DNA of 64,000 nucleotides from Ophiodon elongatus (lineage: Eukaryota; Chordata; Actinopteri; Perciformes; Hexagrammidae), in NCBI GenBank assembly GCA_016806645.1, contig JACSYO010000912.1, positions 778,001 through 842,000 of the forward strand, in the 5' to 3' direction. Below are positions 14,215 through 25,404 of this stretch, one piece after another (within the stretch, counting starts at the first letter, position 1; every line of letters starts with the position of its first letter). A program made the position numbers and the translations under genes. The notes under the pieces were generated by a model that worked only from the letters and a program-made list of their open reading frames with translations, did not search any database and was not told the DNA's origin.

Positions 14215-14290
14215 TGTGTGGCTCCCACCATCGCCATCTTGTTTTTTAGAAACCAGAAGTGACCATATTTGGACAAAAGGGTTGAGCTGG
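14215..14290 (+). repeat. Fragment of a percomorph dispersed repeat
   Basis: The words CGCCATCTTGTTTTTTAGAA and AACCAGAAGTGACCATATTT followed by GGACAAAAGGGTTGAGC match an internal part of a common percomorph element. A different part of what I believe is the same element lies at 57190-57830. The short remnant has no ends. Confidence 0.55.
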
Positions 14291-14387
14291 GTAAAAACAC
14301 AGATACCTGCTAATTAGTGCTGAAACGTTATATAAATCAAATATTATATAATTTCACTCACCAAAAAGAAACTGGAGAACAGACTTG

Positions 14388-14388
<1 letters not shown>

Positions 14389-14451
<63 letters not shown>

Positions 14452-14470
14452 GCCAACCAACCAACCAACC
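14389..14470. repeat. (TCAA)n microsatellite with (CCAA)n end
   Basis: TCAA repeats run from 14389 to 14451 and change to CCAA units at 14453-14470, a point variant that spread at one edge of the array. Frames encode Asn-Gln-Ser repeats and are artefacts. Confidence 0.96.
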
Positions 14471-15038
14471 AGTCAAGTTGTTCCTGTGTCCAATATTTTC
14501 TAAAAATAAGTTTCCAAACATAACCTTTAACAAAATTATAATCTATTGTTATTCCACATTTTGAAATTGAACCCAATTTTCATAGTTGCTACTTTTGCCA
14601 GAATTGTTCCCATTATAGCCTCACCAACAGAAGACCTGCAAGGTGTTCCGCCAACAAATGGATTCAACAGATTTCTAGTGCCAGTGTGAATGAAATCTAC
14701 TAGTAGAAGGAAGAAGAAGATAAACTGGATATATAGAACACTACTGCACATTGTATCCTTTTGTTCCCACAGGAAACAACTTACTATAATAATAACTTTT
14801 TTTTTTTTTAAAAAGCACTAAGATCCTTCGGAACAGATGTTACTGTACATGTAAAGAGAAACTGTAAATGTATTGTAGCTACTAATGTATCTGTGTTGTA
14901 AACTTATTACGTAAGTGGGATGGAACAGATGGTTTATGTTTAGATTCCAACAATAGCATGCCTCAGCGTATCTTAGGCTCCTACAAGAGGACCTCTCTTA
15001 GAGTGGCCTTTGAAGTTGTGATCAGGATGCAAGATTTG

Positions 15039-15039
<1 letters not shown>
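14471..15039. other. No gene recognised
   Basis: AT-rich sequence with a T run at 14798-14809. No coding or repeat signature is seen. Confidence 0.5.

Positions 15040-15083
<44 letters not shown>
15040..15083. repeat. (GT)n microsatellite, 44 bp
   Basis: Uninterrupted TG/GT run. The Cys-Val frames over it are artefacts. Confidence 0.97.
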
Positions 15084-15084
<1 letters not shown>

Positions 15085-15895
15085 TTTGGGTTACATCTTC
15101 TCATCTGGTCTTGGCATTATGGAGTCAAGCTTGTTTTCTCTTTTTTTTTTTCTCCTCCTTTGCCTCGCAAGTTGCTCCCACCATCTGGAAGCAGGCTTTG
15201 AAAACCAGGCCAAGTCTCTCCCACCAGAATGGCATGAAAATATACCCACATATAGTCCTGTCGCTCCTTCTCAAGTCAGCCGCAGACTACAAGTAAAGAT
15301 AACACGGTTGGTGGGTTGAATGGAAAAAAAGAGGGATTTGATCAGCCACTGGAGACACAAGATGTGGCTTCTTGTGGTGAATGTATACTTGAAAATGCAT
15401 TAAGATGAATTTGTTTTGTGGTAGGGTTGAATCAAAATCAAAGGTGCAATTATAAGATTGGCAGATGTCTTTTGTATCCAGGTCAAAATTCTACAAACAA
15501 CACAGAGATATGCAGAGAGTGAGCTCTGTTAAACGAGTCAGGCTGAAGAAAGAGACAGGCGGAGTGAAGGAGAGAATGGGTTCACAGCTCCGGTGACTTG
15601 TTTGTGTAGTTAACTTTCTGCTCCCGTCAGCGTGGAGGAACTCCATTGACTCCTTTCTTTTGCAGGCCAGGGTCATTTGCATAACCTATTCCCCTCTCTC
15701 ACTGCAAGTCGCCTCAGCCTCTCCCTCGGTCTCTGTTTACTGTGCGACCGGGGCCATGTTGGATAGCTCCACTGCTGTGCTGTGTCGATTCCCCTGTCTC
15801 TGGCTGGGCTTTAATTGCCTTGGTTTTATGCTGGGTCAGGCTGTGTGCGGTACACACTCCTTAGTAGGCCTCATTGTGACAATGACCTTTATATT

Positions 15896-15898
<3 letters not shown>
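15084..15898. other. No gene recognised
   Basis: Frames through 15041-15319 and 15660-16049 are open mainly because they pass through GT or CT arrays. The non-repetitive parts show no domain. Confidence 0.5.
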
Positions 15899-15977
<79 letters not shown>

Positions 15978-15994
15978 ACTCACTCACTCACTCA
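15899..15994. repeat. (CT)n(CACT)n compound microsatellite
   Basis: CT run at 15899-15972 with one CGCTTT interruption near 15936-15940, then (CACT)n to 15994 and CACA to 16004. Leu-Ser frames are artefacts. Confidence 0.97.
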
Positions 15995-16097
15995 CACTCA
16001 CACAACTTTCTTTGGGTTTTCTCATTTCTTGCATAATTTTTTCAAATAAGAACCAATAAATGAAAAAGTGACAAGCAAAGTGTGGCACAGAGGTGAC

Positions 16098-16120
16098 TGT
16101 ATGTATGTATGTATGTATGT
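16098..16120. repeat. (TGTA)n microsatellite, 23 bp
   Basis: Five to six TGTA units ending in TTATG. Confidence 0.93.
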
Positions 16121-16225
16121 TTATGTCCTGTATATGTGTAGACATGTACAGCTTTAATTTCAAATGCCTGACATGCATGCTGAGAAGGTCAGGTAAATTG
16201 AACACTAAGATGAATAAAAGAGTAA

Positions 16226-17421
16226 GGCTACATTCACGCTAATATGTTTTCGTTTAAAACCAGGGTTTTAAAACAAAAACCAGGGTTTTAAAACAAAAAC
16301 CAGGGTTTTAAAACAAAAACGATTTCTGTCCACACGGGCGTTTCAGCATCGTTTGCTAATTTATTTTTATCCATACTAGTGAGCCTGAAAACAAATTTCA
16401 CATTAATATTTACGTACATTGGGCAAAACTATGACTATGAGTATTATAGTAGTCTTTAATAATGAAAGCTAGTGCTTGATACTTAAGATCGTCCTCAATA
16501 AACTCAAACAGACACATTTTGCGGAATGTTTGAGAAGTTTAAATGTTTTAACTTTACAAGGCTTAGTTACAAAGCTGCAGGTCTTGCTCTATCTATCTCT
16601 CACATACATAACTATGTGACACTTACAAATCAAAGTTTACTAGATTATGGATCAATAAATTTGGTCAACACACTTCTCTCACTGATTTCCTTTCGGTTTC
16701 GTTGTTGTCTGTTCTCTCACTCGTAGCTCTGGCTTAAGTCTCTGTCGCACTGGAGAGCAATTACTGCTTTTGTTCCTTTACAGTTTCTGTGTGGACTTCA
16801 CAATAGTTGTGCTGAACAAAATAAGCATTAATAAGAAAAGGAAAGTCCTTTGTTTCTGTCGCCCTCCTCAAAGCCGCAAACCGTGACTTCAAACTTCTGC
16901 TCCCTATGGCTGATAACGCCACTGGAAACGCCGCTTGCTAATCGCTCCAATAACATCTGCTTCCTCCGCATGTCAGCAGTTGTAGAATTATAAAATGCTG
17001 AATTTAACTTCTCAACAGCTGATAGTATAGACAACAAGGTCAGCAACGGCTGTAATCAATTATCCATGATAAATTAACCTGGTAGTCGATCAATAATCAA
17101 GGCTGTTGTCATTTGTGTTCTTCTGGAAAAGGGTCACGTGATAGGGGCATGACAAATTAGGGAAGGACTCATCGTGGCTGCTAAGACCCAATCACATACG
17201 GAACGTGGGTGTCTACATCATTGTAGATGATAAATGTATGCGTTTACGCACGTTCACACTCGGAGGTAACCCCGGAGTTTTCAAACTTATCCGTCCTCGG
17301 GAGTGTTTTTAAACTTATTCATTTTCGGTGCTCTAAAACTCCGGCCGAGTGTGGATGCTCAGTGTAAACGTAGCAAAAGATATGCATTTTTAAATGGAAA
17401 CGTAGTAGTGTGGACATGGCC
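16226..17421. mobile_element. Harbinger-like non-autonomous DNA transposon with TAA duplications
   Basis: The 1196-bp element has imperfect terminal inverted repeats. The left end starts GGCTACATTCACGCTAATAT. The right end, read on the complement, starts GGCCATGTCCACACTACTAC. About 27 of the outermost 37 aligned bases agree when the duplications are included, and both converge on TTTAAAA. TAA flanks each end (16223-16225 and 17422-17424), the TWA target duplication typical of PIF/Harbinger insertions. The left terminus carries three exact 20-bp tandem units. The only frame of note inside (16828-17046, minus, 72 codons) lacks a recognisable transposase or Myb-like motif, so the copy would depend on enzyme in trans. 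Superfamily is inferred from the duplication and end style. Confidence 0.82.
16261..16320. repeat. Three exact 20-bp tandem units inside the transposon's left end
   Basis: The unit CAGGGTTTTAAAACAAAAAC occurs three times without a mismatch at 16261, 16281 and 16301. Each unit contains the 10-bp palindrome GTTTTAAAAC. The base before the array (CGTTTAAAAC at 16251) looks like a partial unit. Perfect identity inside an otherwise divergent element indicates recent expansion. Confidence 0.97.
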
Positions 17422-17424
17422 TAA

Positions 17425-19609
17425 TACACAGGCTGGCACTGCATGATGTCAACATTGAGATCCAACACTGTTATGAGTCCATTTCATGGGAAAATCAGCT
17501 CAGAAATGGGAATTGATTATAAGCAGTTTCATACAGTGTCCATAAGAAGGAAGGCAACTAGTTTTCTATAATACACAAAAGTTGGCAAAATCCTATTCTA
17601 CCACAGAAATAGTCATTGTGTAAAAATAAAATCCATCATGTCATATTTGTCCTTATATTTCCATATTTTTGAGTGTCATGTACTAGCCTGCAGTCATATA
17701 TGTAAGTTTAGAAGTCAGCTTTTATAGTGTATAATATATTATATATAATTATATATATATATAATAATAATATTCTCAGTGCAAGGATGCAACAATCCAC
17801 AATGCAACGAAACAAGTAAGGCATGGATGCTACTTTCTGCTACCAATTCAATAATGCAATGCGTCACATTAGCCATGTTTCAACAACCTATTTTCATGAG
17901 CATTCTGAAGTATCATAGAAAAGCTGTATGGAAAAGGCACCTCTACTACTTCTTCTACTCAAGATTACGGGTTAGGGGTAGCCTATACTACCAACTTCTG
18001 ACAAAACTACACAACAGCGTATATTTACTACAAACCAGTTTATGGAAATTAATTGAGGGAAATGGAATTTGCATTTCTTTTTTTGCAACATTTCAAAAGT
18101 TTGTTTAAAATTAGCTTGACAATTGAACAGAAACACAACTATTGGTAGGTGTAAATAAATGACAGCCGTGCAACTCACCACCGGTCAGTAGTGACGCAAA
18201 AAGGGATTCATGACTCCCAGATTCAATGTAAAGAATAAGAATGATTGACTAAATAAATATATAAGGGGACTAATGAACGAGTGAATGAGAGAATAATTTT
18301 GGACACAGTGGTGAATCTAATCAATGCAATAAATGTAATTACAGTAAATGTATTACTGTGCAGTTAATCTCCAGCTGCACAGACTGCATGGGAGGTACTC
18401 TGTATACTTAATAAACATCTAGCATTGTCTGTAGGGGACAAATTGTACAGTATCTTCCCTCTCATGGACCCAAGGAAAACATGTGCCCTCCATGGTCACA
18501 TATTTGTTTCCCTTAATCTGCTATGAATCATACCAGCTGCTACACTGCTCTCTATGGATGGAGATTTGCTTTCAATACCCCAAGGGGTAATGCCACAGCA
18601 GGTGTTTTACCTCTGACGGATGATGCAAAACCATTGCTGACATCACTCGTGGGGTTGCCATAGTGTCAATACAGTATGTTGCTAAGTTTTAGCCAACAGA
18701 GAGCATTGCAGCAGCAGTTGGTGTCCTGATAGTGGTTCACTGTGGATTTGTCCTTTAAAATCTGGGATATTACCCTTGCCTTAAGAGCTGGACGGATATA
18801 ATCTTATTTCTAGTGGCAACTTTGCAGTTGCCCAGTCATTATGACACCAGTGCTCTGGAAAACTGAGAAGCGGAAATAGTACAATGTTACCACTAGCTGT
18901 GGTGTGAACTAGCCCATTATGTTGTGGTAATCAATGAACAGACATGTGAAACAAGTTGGTAATGAGGTCTGGAAAAACATAATTAACTTGTGGTGAAACT
19001 CTGACTTGTGAAACTGGCATATTCTGACAATTAGGTAGCACTGGCACAGGTAGGAACTTGACTGAATGCCATCTAGTGTAGTGGAGCAGCAAACAAGATC
19101 AAAGAGACAAACATCAAAACGCTGGAAAACTCCAGAATGCTGTGTTCCTGAAGAACCACTACACTCCCTTTCAATGTCTTCTGTGCATCTTTGTGCCCAC
19201 TTACATGTGCTCTTTTCACTCTTGACTGACTCTACTGAAGAGGTAAAGTGAAGATGCCAAAACCACTGTCTTTAAAAAATCTAACAAAGAGAGAGGAAAC
19301 AAAGACATTAAGATGCGAGCTAAGTAGTCGAAACAGACTAAAATGTTGTTGCCGGCTTTTGTAAATCATAACCCTGTTAAAGGACATATCGCTCATGGGT
19401 TGAATTGGATTGGGGCTGTCCAGATCTTGGCACATATGCTCATCAATGACGGTTATTTTGCCAGGGTTAAAGCCATGAATGTTTTGAGTGTAGCCCAAAC
19501 ATAAATTTAAATGCTGTGAAGCTTGACGTAATGTGTGTGAATGTGCGATAGTCTTTTTAATACAACAGACGGTCAAAGTAAATGCAGATCTCTAAATAAA
19601 CTATATATT

Positions 19610-19612
<3 letters not shown>
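17425..19612. other. No gene recognised
   Basis: Contains an AT-rich low-complexity patch at 17730-17770. The 109-codon frame at 17779-18108 has no domain signal. At 19068-19079 GCCATCTAGTGT resembles a reverse CTCF core with mismatches; not claimed as a site. Confidence 0.5.
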
Positions 19613-19691
<79 letters not shown>

Positions 19692-19710
19692 TGCGCGCGG
19701 GGGGGGCGCG
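19613..19710. repeat. (GT)n microsatellite with GC-rich end, Z-DNA-prone
   Basis: GT run of about 75 bp at 19613-19687, followed by GGTGTGCGCGCG and a G8 run. Alternating purine-pyrimidine GT passing into CGCGCG is the classic sequence for left-handed Z-DNA; this is inference from sequence only. Confidence 0.96.
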
Positions 19711-19839
19711 TACAGAGCGACTCACAGTTGGAAGAGAAATGGCAAAGCGTACAGGTCCAAGTGGAAAAAAACAAGGGAAGGGAGAGAAGTTAACCTATGT
19801 AATATGATTTATAATATGAAATGCATTTATCTTCATCAT

Positions 19840-20150
19840 GGGGTAAGTACTGTTTTATTTTCTCTTACAAACCCCACAATGCATAAGTTACATCCTGTTT
19901 CATTTTGGTGTTTCCTGTTGAGCCCTCTTGGTTGATCATCTGATCGGCAGCCACCTGTGCTGACTAGTGGGCTAAGTACATAGGTAGGCCCTTTGGTCTC
20001 GCTCTTTCTCCACCCTGCTGCTGCAGCAACTCTGTAATGCTTGGTATCTGGTTTTGATTAATTCATTTCAATAAACGTACATGCAGTAAACCCTCTCTCC
20101 TGGTATTGTGTCCATTATAATGTTAGGTGTTGAGCTAGCCGTAACACATT
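19840..20150 (+). mobile_element. Possible LTR-like fragment
   Basis: The stretch has a polyadenylation signal AATAAA at 20070-20075 after a T-rich lead-in, followed by CCCTCTCTCCTGGTATTGTG, and finishes GAGCTAGCCGTAACA near 20149. The order and the ACA ending resemble the R-U5 part of fish Ty3/gypsy-type LTRs. I cannot find a matching TG-start or a target duplication, and no internal retroelement sequence is adjacent. It could equally be unique DNA. Confidence 0.3.
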
Positions 20151-22094
20151 ACATTACTTCAAAATGCTCCAAAATGAACTACAACTGTAAACAAGTTATT
20201 TTAATGTATGTGAAAACTCTAACTGACACATTTGTTGTAATCATTAGTTTAAAAAAAAAAACATAAACGGTTCATTTTTATTACATATAAAACAATGAAA
20301 TCTATTTTATGAGAAGGCGTGCATCATATGATGCTGCCAGATGTTGCAATATTAAATATGGCCACAATGCAAATAATTGCCTCACAGCACAGCTCCATTC
20401 ATCGGGTTGCAACTGAAGTGTCTGGCTGTCTCACAGAGTTATAAACTATCTGGGCACTGTTCAAAGCTCAACTGACCTCTTGGTGGCTCCAGTTTAATAT
20501 TTAGTGAGCAGAAAATATTGTGGTTTCGATTCTCTCGTTAGTTGGCAAAAAAGTATATTTCCCAAAATTTCAAACCTTTAAGTGCAATACACAGTTGATG
20601 GACCAGATTGTCAACCTAACCAAGCTACTGCCGTTTGACTTTCAAATTGAACTACACGTTGAGTGTTTTTCACGTCACACAAGAGCAGTAAATGAGTGTG
20701 ATGGAGGTTCAAGTGGATTATCGTTCAATTTCCTGAGTAAAAGATTAGAGTTGTTCTCATTTATGTTTAAAATATTCAGAAAGTTTTAGATATCCAGCTT
20801 TTTGTAGAGATGGCGTTCCCCATGTTGGCACTGTGATTTACTCTAGCCTCATTTCATATTGATTTTCCTTTTAATATCAGATGTAATGATAAGGGTATGA
20901 AAGCAGGTAATAGCACAATCAGCAAAAGCATTCTGGCCCCAGTGGGCTGTAATGGATGTGTAAATGTATAGGACGCTCCTCTTATCTAGCCCGATAATGT
21001 AGAGAAAAAAGTTGATTTACATTGTGAAAAAACAAATTTGTTTCTTTTAAAAGACATGATGATGAAAATATGGGTAAATAGATGTACGGGAAGGTAATGC
21101 ACATTTGTGTACAGCTCAAGTGGAGTCACTTCATGTTAGAGACAGATAAAGTAGAACGGCACATGAATAATGGATGAGGCAGAGGTTGAAGAACAGATAG
21201 GTGCAGGATGGAAAAAAAAGATTAATGAATCCTAGTGTTCATGAAAATTAAGTAAAAGCGGCGACTAGATGCTTTTCAAATGATGAAATGAATTATCAAA
21301 ACAAAAAAAGCACATCTCAGTTAATATTTTTTTTATAATAACCTTAAATACATATGTATGGGTGAAGTCATGCATATGGTGTGCATCATTTAGATACCAT
21401 GACAAAGTCAAGTGGGAAGGGAAACAAATAAAGTAGGTATACTGAGTAATAACAAAAGCATGCATTAAAGTTGTTTTTCTTCAAACTACCCTAGACCTAA
21501 AGGTCACAATGATGGCTCCATGCACTATGAGAACAGTGCTCAGAGTTTGTCATAAATAAAAGAGGCTCACATTATCCCTAGATGACTCATGGGTATTATA
21601 AAACTACAATCCTTTAACAACATGTGTTCCTAGAATTAGTCCTACTATGTATCTGTCTAAAGCTCATGGAATCAGACCATTAGTCCTGAGGATATTCATG
21701 CGTTTATGCATACATCTGTTCACTCGTCAGTACCATAACAATTTAGGATGTATCTCTGCCGTCTTGTGAAAACTAAACTCAAACAGTGGTGGTCCCGTGT
21801 ATGTATCCAGACCATTTTTAAGGTGCACCCTGTAATCAGTTTCATTTGGTCTTCCCCACTGAAAGAGGACTACAGCGCCTCACTATTGCCTCTCGAGGAA
21901 TAAGTTGTTATTGCTAATCCCAGTAGATATCTCTGCAACGCAATAAATGGAAGTCTTTGACATGACGTACAACATTGTAACCTCTTCACATTTAGTTGAC
22001 AATGTTTTTGTTTTTTTTTATGTTTTAACAAAATTTCAAAACACAACTATTCCAGACTATTAACTTATCCTCCATAGTTTCTGATTCAACAACG
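20151..22094. other. No gene recognised
   Basis: AT-rich sequence with small random frames. The segment 20880-21000 is of higher complexity, without a recognisable motif. No repeat family is identified. Confidence 0.5.
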
Positions 22095-22307
22095 GCAAGA
22101 CGTCAGTGATGACGGGCGGAGCATCATCTCAATGCTGGTTTTCGCAACACAGCGTCAAGCGAATTTTCCACCCCAGTTGAAAAATGACGCTATTCGCGCC
22201 CACCGGCGGAAATTTGCGTTATTCGCATCCATTCGCATCTGTGCATTGACTTTGTATGTAATCTACTCGCGTGAAAAATTCGCAGCGCTTTTGGTGTGAA
22301 CACAGCA
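22095..22307 (-). mobile_element. One end of a Harbinger-like element, truncated
   Basis: Read on the complement from 22307, the sequence begins TGCTGTGTTCACACCAAAAG and continues with GCGAATTTTTCACGCGAGTA and repeated ATTCGC words. This matches the terminal style of fish Harbinger/ISL2EU-like elements built of GCGAAT motifs. TTA at 22308-22310 could be one copy of a TWA target duplication. No matching second end is found upstream, so the copy is truncated near 22095. CpG density is clearly higher than in the flanks. Superfamily is inferred. Confidence 0.65.
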
Positions 22308-22310
22308 TTA

Positions 22311-23015
22311 GACGTAGGGAGGCAGAGCAATGTCCAGAGTCTAAAGAAATGCAAACAGGATGATTCAATCACTTCTTTCAAGTGTTCATGGAGGTAGAGT
22401 ACTCCTCATGACTGAAGTAATCAAACACATCCTTTCATCAATTATTTGTGCGCTGCATTTTGAACTTATAAACAACTATGACAGCTCAAAAAGCCTTATT
22501 CTGCTTACAGCCTCAACAGCACAACACCAAACATACCAACTCCCCAAAACCTACCCAATGAAAACGTTTTCTGTGGCTCTATTTAAAACAGTCGACTCCT
22601 GCAGAGGCTGAATAAGTGCTATCTGCTGGGTAACTTTGTCAACATTATAATCATCTTTGATTGGTGTTTCGTCGCAGCGGAGAACACAACAGATGCTGCC
22701 TCATTACCCATACCCAGTCTTGTCTGAATGGACACACACACACACACACATGCAAGAATGTGCACAGGAAGGGGGCGTGATGGATCATTTCTTTTTGGAT
22801 TTAAAATGATGTCTTTCACAGTTTTGGTTTTCAGACTAACATGAACATAAAATGAACATACATTTAAATATTCTGCATACATGTAGTTACACACCCATAT
22901 ACTGCATGTAAATTTCACATTAACCCAAACAACATCAGCACAGCACAACACACATACTGGTCCCTCCCATTGAGCACACCCAGAGGATAATGGATTAGTA
23001 TGGATTAAAGAATAC
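22311..23015. other. No gene recognised
   Basis: A short (CA)n lies at 22733-22750. No coding or other repeat signature is seen. Confidence 0.5.
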
Positions 23016-23022
23016 GTGTGTG

Positions 23023-23082
<60 letters not shown>
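23016..23082. repeat. (GT)n microsatellite, 67 bp
   Basis: GT run with one GCG interruption near 23029. Confidence 0.97.
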
Positions 23083-23085
<3 letters not shown>

Positions 23086-23176
23086 ATGTCCTATATCAAG
23101 CACAGCTAGTCTTTTTGATATGAAAAACAAAACATTTTCATTATAAAGACACCATGTTTAATCTGTCACTTGATAT

Positions 23177-23207
23177 GGAGGGGGGCTGGGGGGGGAGGGG
23201 GGGGGGG
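23177..23207 (+). repeat. G-run cluster, G-quadruplex candidate
   Basis: Four or more runs of G occur in 31 bases (GGAGGGGGGCTGGGGGGGGA and a further G11). It satisfies the simple rule of four G3+ runs with short loops. Folding is not demonstrated. Confidence 0.85.
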
Positions 23208-23247
23208 TTCTTCCATGTTCCTGTAGGGACAATAACTGTATAGACTT

Positions 23248-23248
<1 letters not shown>

Positions 23249-23279
<31 letters not shown>
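23249..23279. repeat. (CA)n microsatellite, 31 bp
   Basis: Uninterrupted CA run 40 bp after the G-run cluster. Confidence 0.97.
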
Positions 23280-23283
<4 letters not shown>

Positions 23284-25329
23284 CCTTTTGCTACACATCT
23301 TATCTTTCCAGTAAGAAATTAATGGCCAAAATACCCCGCAGGCATGAAAAAATAACACCTTCAAAGTACCTAAACACCAAGGTGTCCACAATAATCCATA
23401 CATACCAATTGAGTGCCTGTATCTCAGCAGGAAACATATCTATATGTACTTTGCACTACATAACTCCCTCAGAGCTCAGAGGAGACTTTTTTCTTTTAAA
23501 CATCTCTTTACGATTACAATAAATGAGACGCTTTGTGGCGTTCAGCACGGACTGCTTTAAGAACTGCTCTGGGCGATGAGCACTTGGACTGTCAGATTAC
23601 ATGAGTGTGTGCCCCCCGCTAAATGCAGGCTGTTTGGGATTTTAATAATGGATCAATAATGCATGTAGTAAAGATTACTGAAGTGCAAACTGGAAAAGCC
23701 AATTAAATTCTACTTAACATAATTTATTTCCCTGTGTGTATCTCACTCTGTGATTCTTTCACTTTGTTGTTGGGGGCCACATTCGTAAATAGAGTAAAAA
23801 TGTGTTAAAACTCAAAATTGAAGCAATAATAAACTTGTATTAATAGTTACTTTATGTATTACGTATTCCATGCTATTTATGAATGCCATAAAAACAACTT
23901 TAGATCTTCACATATGAAAAAATATCAATGACTAACTGGTATTTGTAACTCCAAATAGCCTACAGTCATGTACCGACTATGAAACATTGGGCCCCTGGAC
24001 ACAGACATGTAAAAGGCACTTATCCTACATAGATGTAAGTTTTGTCTCTTTGAGGTACTTTTGTGTCTCTTTGGTGTATTAACTTTCCAACAAGATATGT
24101 TAAAAGTAACTTCATACAGGGCTTCTGGTCCAGGGGCCAGGAACCTGTGGCTGGTATGCCTGCTTAATAATCTTTCATTGTTATGAAGCCAGCTTCCTAT
24201 CGCCTTCTGACTCTGGTAGGGGGTGGACCAGGGGGGGTGCCACTCCTCTGACTCTACCTCTGTCTATAGTTTCTTAGCTTTCTTTCTCTTCAGGCACCCT
24301 CATGTTTGCCACTCTCACCCTCTTCTCCCCCTCCCCCTCTTCCTTATCCTTTATCAACATCCTCCCCCCTCCTTCTCCCAATCTCTGGCCCACTTTTGTC
24401 CTCCCCAAACCACATCTCCCTCTCTCTCTCATCCATCTTTGCAAGAACTGTCTCCCCTATGCCTCCTCTCACTTTGAACCGACAGTATGGAAAACATGGA
24501 TGAGCAACACCACCCCTCCCAATCTCAGTGACCTGACCATCTGTGACTGAGAATTTCAGTCTTTAACTACACCCCCGTCAAACTGGTCTCTGCGGCTACC
24601 GTGTGTGAAGCAGTGCTGGTGGTGGGGGCGAGGGGGGAGGGCGGGTTGCGCTAGAGCATGGGGTAAGCTCTACTCAAATCTGTCGTAAACACCACTAATG
24701 CATCCCTAAACTTGGGGAATCTCGTGCACCTCTGTGCACGTCTGAGTGTGTGTGCCTGTTGAACACACACACACAGTCAACTAATCCCTCATAAACCTAC
24801 ATTTTATCGCTTACCACACCATTAGCTCAGCTGTGGCAGTCTGCCTGGAGATGTCAAAACAGAGGGACTACAAGAGTCTGAGCTATTTCTTTGTTGCTCT
24901 GTGCGTAGAATCCACATTTCCCTGGGCCTTGTGAGAGATGAAAATAATTATGTCCTTGTCAGCTGGGAAACAATGTAATATTAACTGCAAGCAGCCTTTT
25001 TTTATTTTTTGGTTTTGTAAGCCAAACTGTAAAACAAGATGTAAATTTAGACACTTTGAACTGCAGCTCTGAGAAAGATGTGTTTTTTTGTCATCATTTT
25101 AAGTTAACTTTGTCAGCTTTTTTTTTTTTTAAGTAAGCATTAATGCTAACTATATTTGAACTGTTGACTTTTTTCATTTCAAAAGCACTACAACTGATAT
25201 TGATGTGATTCATGCTTTGTTGCTTGCTTGATTCATACCACATTTTTAAAATCTTGCAAGAAGATATTTGATAGAATAGTATACATTTTCCGCAGGGAGG
25301 AAACATTTATTTCACTTCGCCAGACAAAT
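23280..25329. other. Non-coding stretch with strand-biased tracts
   Basis: A C/T-rich tract at about 24270-24480 gives spurious Pro/Leu/Ser-rich frames. It is followed by a G-rich patch at 24615-24650 that fits a G-quadruplex rule. The segment 23540-23715 (TTTTAATAATGGATCAATAA region) is complex AT-rich sequence that could be conserved non-coding DNA. Confidence 0.5.

Positions 25330-25399
<70 letters not shown>
25330..25399. repeat. (CA)n microsatellite, 70 bp
   Basis: CA run with one CACG interruption at 25357-25358. The minus-strand Cys-Val frame over it is an artefact. Confidence 0.97.

Positions 25400-25404
<5 letters not shown>

Noticed and set aside
14389..14470. CRISPR-like regular repeat
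   Set aside because: Pure 4-bp tandem repeat without spacers.
16828..17046. Transposase or Myb-like gene inside the Harbinger-like element
   Set aside because: Only 72 codons, with no recognisable catalytic or Myb motif.
19066..19080. Second CTCF site (reverse)
   Set aside because: GCCATCTAGTGT has mismatches to the core consensus, so it is not counted.
24223..24550. Pro/Ser/Leu-rich overlapping open frames
   Set aside because: All three frames are open because of C/T-rich low-complexity DNA.
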